Made by a program: the position numbers and the translations under genes. Below the pieces are notes generated by a model. It worked only from the letters and a program-made list of their open reading frames with translations, made no database searches and was not told the DNA's origin. A DNA stretch of 64,000 nt. Source: Monilinia fructicola (Eukaryota; Ascomycota; Leotiomycetes; Helotiales; Sclerotiniaceae). Position 1 is the first letter of the stretch. Each line of letters begins with the position of its first letter. The stretch spans positions 620,501-684,500 of the forward strand of contig VICG01000004.1 in NCBI GenBank assembly GCA_008692225.1, given 5' to 3'. Positions 57,867-64,000 of this stretch are shown in pieces.

Positions 57867-59264
57867 ATGTCTGGCCCCAAAAAACCCAATATTCAAAGTA
57901 GAAGTACTCCACAATGGGCTCTTTATCAAACTGAAATTCTTTAGAAAGACAACACGGGGGAACTTCCTCCATTTAGTACGGATCCAGGAGATCTTGAAGA
58001 TTTGGCGAAAGAAACACGATCAAGGTGGATGATATGTTGAGCTTTCTGATATCCACAACCCCTCGTGCTGACATGCCTCCATAGGTATTATACTTCATGC
58101 AATGCAGGTCAATCTTACACACATCTCACGAATAGAAAGGCTTTCTACCGCCATCGAATTGTCCCTCGAATGCTCGTCGATACGAACCATCGTGATACAA
58201 AGACGGTGATCTTTAGCCTTAAGGTCAGCGCGCCCATCGGGTTTGCACCTATCACCATCAACTGTATCTATAATCCATTAGCTGAGCTACCATTAGCTAA
58301 GCTTGCGAAGGAATTGAACTTGTCATACTGCTTATCGACCGCAGGATCGACTTCGATTGAGGATGTGGGAGCTGCGAACGGAGCTAGTCCGCGGGTTTTC
58401 CATTTATACATGCCGCACGATGACGAGGTAACTCTCAGTTTATTGCAGAGAGCACATGATAGCGGGATTGTAGCCTGTATCTTGACATTGGATACATGGC
58501 AGTTGGCTTGGCGACATCGTGATGCAGCGAACTCTAATTCTGCCTTTTATCATGGTGTTGGAGCAGATTTGGGACTGTCTGATCCCCGTTTTCCAAAAGC
58601 GATTGACAGAAGCTGGAATCGATCTAAAAAATAGCCAAATGAAGCTGAAGTAATGTGTATTGATAATGTTTGGCATGGCCGTGCTTGGTCCTGGGAGAAA
58701 ATGCCTCGGTCCATGGAGCAATGGAAATGATTAGCAGAGGCAAACCTTTTTGCTTAAAGGAAGTCCAGCAAGTTGCGGACTCAAAAAAGGCTGTTGAGCT
58801 TGGTTTTTGATGGGATTGTCGGTTCCAATCATGCCCGGTAACAAGTTGATGGAGCCTGTGCAAGTTTAGAAGCTTTGGAGAAAATCGTTGTTGATATTTC
58901 ACCAATTGCCGACGCTTACCAATGCCTTGGAATTCGTTCTTGCTTTGATGCATCACAAACTAACCTTGCTTCAGCTGTCGGCGATACGACTTATGTTATG
59001 TTTGACTCCGGATTTCGCGTGGCAGCCGACGTGTTGAAAGCCTTAGCTCCTGGGGCTAACATCGTCTTTGTGGGAAGACTATGGGTTTGGGGACTAAGCA
59101 TAAAGGGTGAGCTGGGAGTTTGACATGTCAGGAATTCTCTCTTGGCCGACTTTGATATCTTGATGAATGTGTCTGGATACCAAAGCGTGGATCAGATTGA
59201 TAGGGACAGCGTTGAGAATCTCCCAAATTCTGCCGGTATGGTTTCAGAGAATTCGAAACTATGA
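57867..59264 (+). pseudogene. FMN-dependent 2-hydroxyacid oxidase, lactate 2-monooxygenase-like, inactivated
   Basis: Successive segments match the lactate-monooxygenase branch of the FMN alpha-hydroxyacid dehydrogenases: WALYQTEI, TGELPPFSTDPGDLEDLAKE, YYTSCNAGQSYTHLTNRKAF, RIVPRMLVDTNHRDTKT, APIGFAPI, DNVWHGRAWSWEKMP, SNHAR then QVDG, DTTYVMFDSGF and VGRLWVWGLSIKGE. In-frame stops are TAG after QTEIL, TAG before PNEAEV, TAG after MEQWK, TAA inside the active-site NHAGRQ-type motif and TGA before HVRNSLLADFD. One extra T occurs near 58805-58809, and the second exon junction is disturbed. The stop codons at conserved Gln or Arg positions fit CAG, CAA or CGA mutated by C-to-T. Loss of the active-site Arg makes it non-functional. 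It lies 536 bp before the cytochrome b2-like gene on the same strand. Confidence 0.87.
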
Positions 59265-59800
59265 GGACGTTATCCCAATTTCATGATGTAATGTATTGTG
59301 TTAATTTGTGTAGAATCTGAAGTAACAGAATCAAAGTAGAGTAATATATAATGCTTCGACAACTGATATAATGTATTATATTACTGCTCACTCGAGTTTC
59401 TCGAAATGAAAAGTCACAATGAAAGTCGAATAATGGAACTGACCAAATGTCTCAACTACGCAGGTACAATCAAGTACTTGTATCGAGACATTTGCAATTC
59501 TTGAAAACAGTATTTGACCAATTAGACCTTGGCCATGCATCTACCGAGCTCGGCCTCAAATACCACGAACTTGCGAACTTCCGAACTTGCAAGCTTGCAT
59601 CATGATCACCACAACCTAACCAAACTCAATGAGACAGCGGCAACAACTCCGACTTGCATTGATTGATCGACCTACATAAGTATTCGGTATTTTCTAAATG
59701 ACATTTTTCATTTCTCTTTCATCACTCTCCAGCCTTACTTTGAACCACTACTTCTATCGAGGCAAACTTGGCTGATAAAGGGATCCTATCTTGCAGTTTC
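59265..59800. promoter_or_regulatory. Spacer before the cytochrome b2-like gene
   Basis: 536 bp containing the 3' end of the dead oxidase locus and the promoter of the next gene. There are short CTTGCGAACTTCC-type repeats near 59570-59597 and a TTTC/CTC-rich stretch before the ATG. No gene is seen. Confidence 0.35.
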
Positions 59801-61398
59801 ATGATGCCGCGTAGTATATCGGTGCAGGAGATATCGCAGCACAATCTTCCATCAGATTTGTGGATTGTAGTAGACAATACAGTTTATGATTTAACAGATT
59901 TTGCACCAGAACATCCTGGAGGTTCTAGCAGTATGTCTTCTATCTCGTTCATTCTCGCCCTCTAACCACTTCATTCAGTAATTGGAAAATATGCCGGTCG
60001 CGATGCCTCCAAAGCGTACTCCGAAATTCATGCGCCGTCTTTGATATCATCTTCACTTCCCATGTCCAAAATTGTAGGCACAATTGATCTTTCTTCCATA
60101 ACAGACGAATGGGCGAAACCCCCACCTGAAGTTTCGAAGACCCTTGCGCCTGATTCCAAGCCCTCTCTTGATAATTTGATAAATACCTACGATTTTGTAT
60201 CTGCGGCGGAATCTTTACTAACGCCCAAAACATGGGCATTCTACTCATCCGCAGCTACGGATCTTATAACAAAAGGCAGGAATACTTCGACATATGCGGA
60301 CATTGGTCTGCGTCCTAGGGTATTGAGGAATGTTAAAGATGTTAATACAAGGACTACAATGCTTGGCAATGAATTAAATGTGCCAATATTCTGCTCACCC
60401 GCAGCGATGGCAAAGCTGGTACATCCACAAGGAGAGCGGGAGCTGGCTCGCGCGCTGAAATCTGCGGGTTGGCCATGACCGTCAGTACGAATGCAAGCTT
60501 TCCAATCTCGGAGATATTTGAGGCCGTTTCTGAAAGTAATTCGCAACCTTCAGGTGCGGGGAAAGAGCTTCCAATATTTTTTCAACTTTACGTCGATAAA
60601 GAAAGACACAAATCCGAGAAGCTTTTGCAAAATGTGGAGTTACTCGGCGTCAAGGCTATTTTCGTAACAGTAGATGCCCCCGTTCCCGGGAAACGAGAAG
60701 CAGATGAAAGATTGAAGGCGGACGAGAGCCTGTCGACTCCAATGAGTGGTGCAAAAGCTAAAAACGATAAGAAAGGCGGCTCGCTGGGGAGGATAATGGG
60801 TGCCTATATCGATGCTACACTTTCATGGGCAGATATTTCTTGGCTAAGAAGATGTACAAAGCTTCCGATTTTGCTAAAGGGTATACAAACCTCACTAGAT
60901 GCGAAGATGGCACTCGCCCATGGAATAGATGGAATCTTGCTAAGTAATCATGGTGGTAGAAGCCTGGATACAAGTCCAGCTTCGATATTGGTCTTGTTAG
61001 ACTTGCAAAAAAATGCACCAGAAGTCTTTGATGGAATGGAAGTTTTCATTGATGGTGGGATCATGAGAGGAACTGATATTTTTAAAGCATTATGTTTAGG
61101 AGCAAAAGCTGTAGGCATTGGTAGGGGTTTTCTGTTTGCTCTCGGTTGGGGACAGGAGGGCGTAGAAAAATATGTTGAGAGTGAGTTTCCCCTCAGGGAT
61201 CTGTGGAGTGTTGGGTCGGCGTACTAACAATAAACAGTCCTAAAAGATGAACTGGAGACAACAATGAGAATGATGGGTGTTACGGATATATCGCAAGTTC
61301 ACCCTGGCATGTTGAATACACGAGCTGTAGATCACTTGATTCCGGATGGAGAGGAGGATCACCCGTATGCTAAATGGAGACCAAAGGCAAGAATATAA
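59801..61398 (+). CDS. CYB2: L-lactate dehydrogenase (cytochrome b2-type flavocytochrome), single frame break
   Basis: Oxidises L-lactate to pyruvate with FMN and passes electrons through a cytochrome b5 domain. Three exons: 59801-59930, 59979-61180 and 61238-61398, with GT-AG introns of 48 and 57 nt. The b5 domain has both haem ligands: His of APEHPGG and His of SEIHAPS. The FMN domain has WAFYSSAATD, QLYVDKERHK, FVTVDAPVPGKRE, LPILLKGI (Lys), LSNHGGRSLD (His and Arg), VFIDGGIMRGTD and GRGFLFA. One base is missing at about 60469-60470, between ALKSAG and MTVSTNASFP; homology runs straight through, so this is an indel, not an intron. Resolved length is 497 aa. There is no mitochondrial presequence before the b5 domain, unlike yeast Cyb2. 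Assembly error and a very young pseudogene cannot be told apart here. Confidence 0.87.
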
Positions 61399-63034
61399 TC
61401 TACTTGTAATCCAGACCGAATACCTAGAGCTCAAAGCTTCAACAATCAGACCATAACTCCACCTTTTTTCACAATCTTTCGCACCTCCAATTTTCTGCCG
61501 CTTTCAATTTCAGGTGATATCATATCAATCCCTCGACAGTTTGATCCGCCTTCAATCAAACAAGCCAGATGAATTTGCAGTCTTGAGAACAGTGACGTGC
61601 TACTCTCTGGCAGAACATTATTTAGTTAAAGAGCGGTGAATGGAGATACACTGACGCTTAGCTTGACAATTCTGATGAATCTCTACAAGCAATAAGATAT
61701 TTGGCAGACTCGGCTGGTCTCATATCAATTTTTGACTTGTGCACTTTGTCCTGGGCACATCAGGCTTATCAGGTTCATCATTGGCTCCAAGCTCGCTGGA
61801 GAGAAAACGGAAAATGTCATCGTCTTTTAGCGGAGTTCGACGAGAAGTAGCATCATTGAAGCAAAGTTTAGAAAGCATTAGATTGTGAGGATGGATTCGG
61901 AAAAGTTGGCATTGAAGAGCCAAGTCTACATGATGATTCTGTACAATACCGGCCTGGCTTCTAGCATGAATTGGAGATACAGTATTTCTTGAGAGATATC
62001 ATCATACGATTAAAAGTTTATTTGATCACAGAAAACAATGCGGATGAGCCTTCTCGAATGGTCGTCTGAGACTTTTAGGATGAGAATCCCGAGATTTCAA
62101 CTTAGCTTTTATGGGTACAGATAAGTGTTTTGGCATCTGCGGGAAGCGCAAATCAATACACCGCAGCCAGGAATATACGATACAGTTCTCCCTTTCATGC
62201 CAAGTGGTAGCCAACAAGGACAGTAAGAGACTAGTGCTCATACCTGGATGATTCTGTCTTCATCCAAGTCTTTAGTTGTGTAGGCTGTCCACGAGGAGGC
62301 CCTTTGTTTAGGAATGTACAATCTTTATAACAGAAATTTAGAAATACCATGGCATTCGTTTTGTGATACTCCTATCTGATATAGAATATTGGCATGTAAA
62401 ATCTTACTTGTCAGTGATTTTGAAAATGAGAGATCCCCCTCCGGTGGCAAGGAGCCGATTTGCGTATCATTTTCGTGAAGTTTGGAGAAGATATTGTATG
62501 ATTACTGACATTGAAACCGGGTATACAAGTAGGAAAGACCACCTTCCAAGCTTTCCGAGCTTCATATCTCTTCTGCATCTTCCAATTTTCTCGGAGGTAA
62601 GCCCAGAAAACAGCGAAGACTTTATACATAAAATGAGATAACACAGAATGGAGAGTTTTCATAGCCGCCTACAATCATTACCCATGGCATTTGTCGGGAG
62701 CATGAATGATAAATTTACACTTTCCCATAGTATCGTTAGTAAGTATTACTATTTATCAAGATATGAACGGCAGAGAATTGACGGCTTTCTTATTCGCTAT
62801 ACAAATGGCTGCTATGAGAGGTTCAAAGTAAGTACCATTCACTCGATTCATTGCTCAAGAACTAATCGCCCGGCAAGGAAACCTGGCTCATATCTTCTCA
62901 AGAATCTGTCCATGTCCGATTTCCTTTCCGAGCCACCTACATACTGATCATCGCAACCCCCATGACGATAGTCCCTACACACTTTTCTTCAAATCCCGAA
63001 CTAACACCTCTCTCAAATAAACTGCGAGAGCCCC
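61399..63034. other. Intergenic, no gene recognised
   Basis: Short frames at 61720-61923 (-), 62026-62241 (-), 62363-62641 (+) and 62648-62947 (+) have normal composition but no recognisable domain and no consistent intron structure. They may be remnants of a decayed gene. No repeat array or RNA gene is seen. Confidence 0.4.
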
Positions 63035-63340
63035 CTAATTCTTCTTTCTCGTCTCCAACGACGGAGCCACATCCTCCTTTCCCTTGTCCTTACCAGACTT
63101 TCCATCCGTCTCAGTAGCACTCTTTGTAGAAACATTCTGAGATCCCTTACCGCTAGACGACATGACAGGCTTTCTCCAATCCTTCATCCTACGCCCTGTA
63201 CATGCGACACAGATACTCTCGAAATGTGTATACGTCTCTTCTATCCCTTTGCATTGTCCTCTTCTGGACTCGCGGCACAGTCCCTTGTTGGTGTTTTCGT
63301 AGTGGGCGCAGGTATATGTGGCGATGGATTCGGTACACAT
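63035..63340 (-). CDS. Small Cys/His-rich hypothetical protein
   Basis: A 101-codon frame, not recognised. The N-terminal half carries spaced Cys and His residues (CTES, YTCAHYEN, LCRESRRGQC, ESICVACTGRR) resembling the small zinc-binding-like proteins of unknown function common in ascomycetes. The C-terminal half is Ser/Lys/Asp-rich and disordered, ending SLETRKKN. There is no signal peptide. A longer overlapping minus frame (63241-63636) lacks the cysteine pattern. Whether there is an upstream exon cannot be decided. Confidence 0.45.
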   Translation of the reverse strand: MCTESIATYTCAHYENTNKGLCRESRRGQCKGIEETYTHFESICVACTGRRMKDWRKPVMSSSGKGSQNVSTKSATETDGKSGKDKGKEDVAPSLETRKKN

Positions 63341-64000
63341 AGAGATTGGCTTTCTGGGGATGATATCTGGGATGATATCTGGGATGATAGAAGCAGTTTT
63401 GTTTTACCGTGCAGTTTGAAATGAGGACGGGTGGAAGATATCGAGGGGTCGAAATTTGTGGTGATAGGGCTGTTGATAGTGATGGCCATGACGATGTGCT
63501 GTCGTGCAGGAAGCAGGATGGAGCTCGGAGTGTCGAAGGCTTTTATGGATACTATCGGCCACAACGGTTTGGAATTCCAGAGGCACCACCAGTACCGTAA
63601 AGGTACGATTATCGCACTTGTTCTCATTCTATTCACGGCATTTAACCGTATAGTCAGAAATATCTAATACAAGGTTTCTTGGCTACGGCACTTTACCTCT
63701 AGCCTCGACTTAGGCAATTAGTTGGGTGCGATTACCGCGCATGCATCCTGGGGAGAATGTGAATAACACCATCGAATCAAGACAATATCCAACATCAACC
63801 CGTAGAGTCAAAACATCTCGGCTCAGTCTCCCTCATTGCACCAATTCACTTTAGCTACAAGTTGAGCGACCGGTAGTATAGAAATATTGTTTATAGAAAT
63901 TGCTGCTCGCTTCCTTTGGTAGGCCCAACCCAGTAAGAAATGCAACGATTCTCGTAGCTCACATGTTAAGAAGCCATGGCGTACCCTATCAGTCATGGCC
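63341..64000. other. Window end, no gene supported
   Basis: Short frames on both strands overlap one another between 63400 and 63667. One plus-strand frame (63431-63667) has a hydrophobic N-terminal stretch (VVIGLLIVMAMTMCC) and a second at its C-terminus, so a small membrane protein is conceivable but unsupported. The last 330 bases contain nothing recognisable. Confidence 0.3.

Overview
This window is nuclear DNA from a filamentous ascomycete (Pezizomycotina). Introns are short (46-66 nt, with one of 266 nt), with GT..AG or GC..AG ends and fungal branch sites. Gene content is fungal: a Rom2-type Rho GEF with DEP-DH-PH-CNH, an NDT80/VIB-1 regulator, a DUF2011 protein, an ankyrin/CorA-like protein and a cytochrome b2-type lactate dehydrogenase. 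Blocks of extremely AT-rich DNA with TA-flanked terminal inverted repeats alternate with gene-bearing DNA of ordinary composition, as in genomes shaped by repeat-induced point mutation (RIP). A leotiomycete such as a Sclerotiniaceae relative would fit, but that is inference.

Layout: 0.84-1.63 kb AT-rich inverted-repeat element A1; 2.7-5.4 kb Tudor-SN (-); 5.9-7.1 kb minisatellites; 7.6-8.6 kb inverted-repeat element B; 9.4-10.3 kb Cu/Zn superoxide dismutase (-, five exons); 10.5-12.5 kb inverted-repeat element C; 13.3-13.5 kb 8-bp tandem array; 15.5-21.0 kb Rho1 GEF (+); 21.4-23.0 kb second A copy plus a 250-bp miniature derivative of C; 24.9-29.3 kb ankyrin/CorA-like gene (-); 30.2-31.5 kb AT-rich relics with a possible solo LTR; 33.6-36.7 kb mitochondrial leucyl-tRNA synthetase (-), divergent from an amino-acid permease (37.5-39.4 kb, +); 39.5-43.9 kb gene-free; 43.9-44.7 kb DUF2011 protein (-); 45.6-47.5 kb NDT80/VIB-1-like factor (-); 47.5-54.1 kb gene-poor; 54.1-55.6 kb aspartic protease pseudogene (-); 56.3-57.5 kb HemK/MTQ1 methyltransferase (-); 57.9-59.3 kb dead FMN 2-hydroxyacid oxidase (+); 59.8-61.4 kb cytochrome b2-like lactate dehydrogenase (+); 63.0-63.3 kb small Cys-rich ORF (-).

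Functionally this is a set of unlinked housekeeping and signalling genes, not a biosynthetic cluster. LeuRS and MTQ1 both serve mitochondrial translation, and both carry a GC-AG intron. The two lactate/2-hydroxyacid FMN enzymes lie in tandem; one is dead by nonsense changes that fit C-to-T mutation, and the other has a single-base frame break. The ankyrin/CorA-like gene carries a very recent in-frame 198-bp duplication of two ankyrin repeats.

Caution on sequence quality: conserved genes (Rho GEF, Tudor-SN, LeuRS, cytochrome b2, ankyrin gene) contain about 18 single-base indels, mostly in 2-5 nt homopolymers, with homology continuing directly in the next frame. This looks like unpolished long-read assembly rather than gene death, whereas the protease and FMN-oxidase relics carry true nonsense changes. 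I found no convincing new multi-gene system. The best leads are the AT-rich inverted-repeat element families and the ankyrin-repeat duplication.
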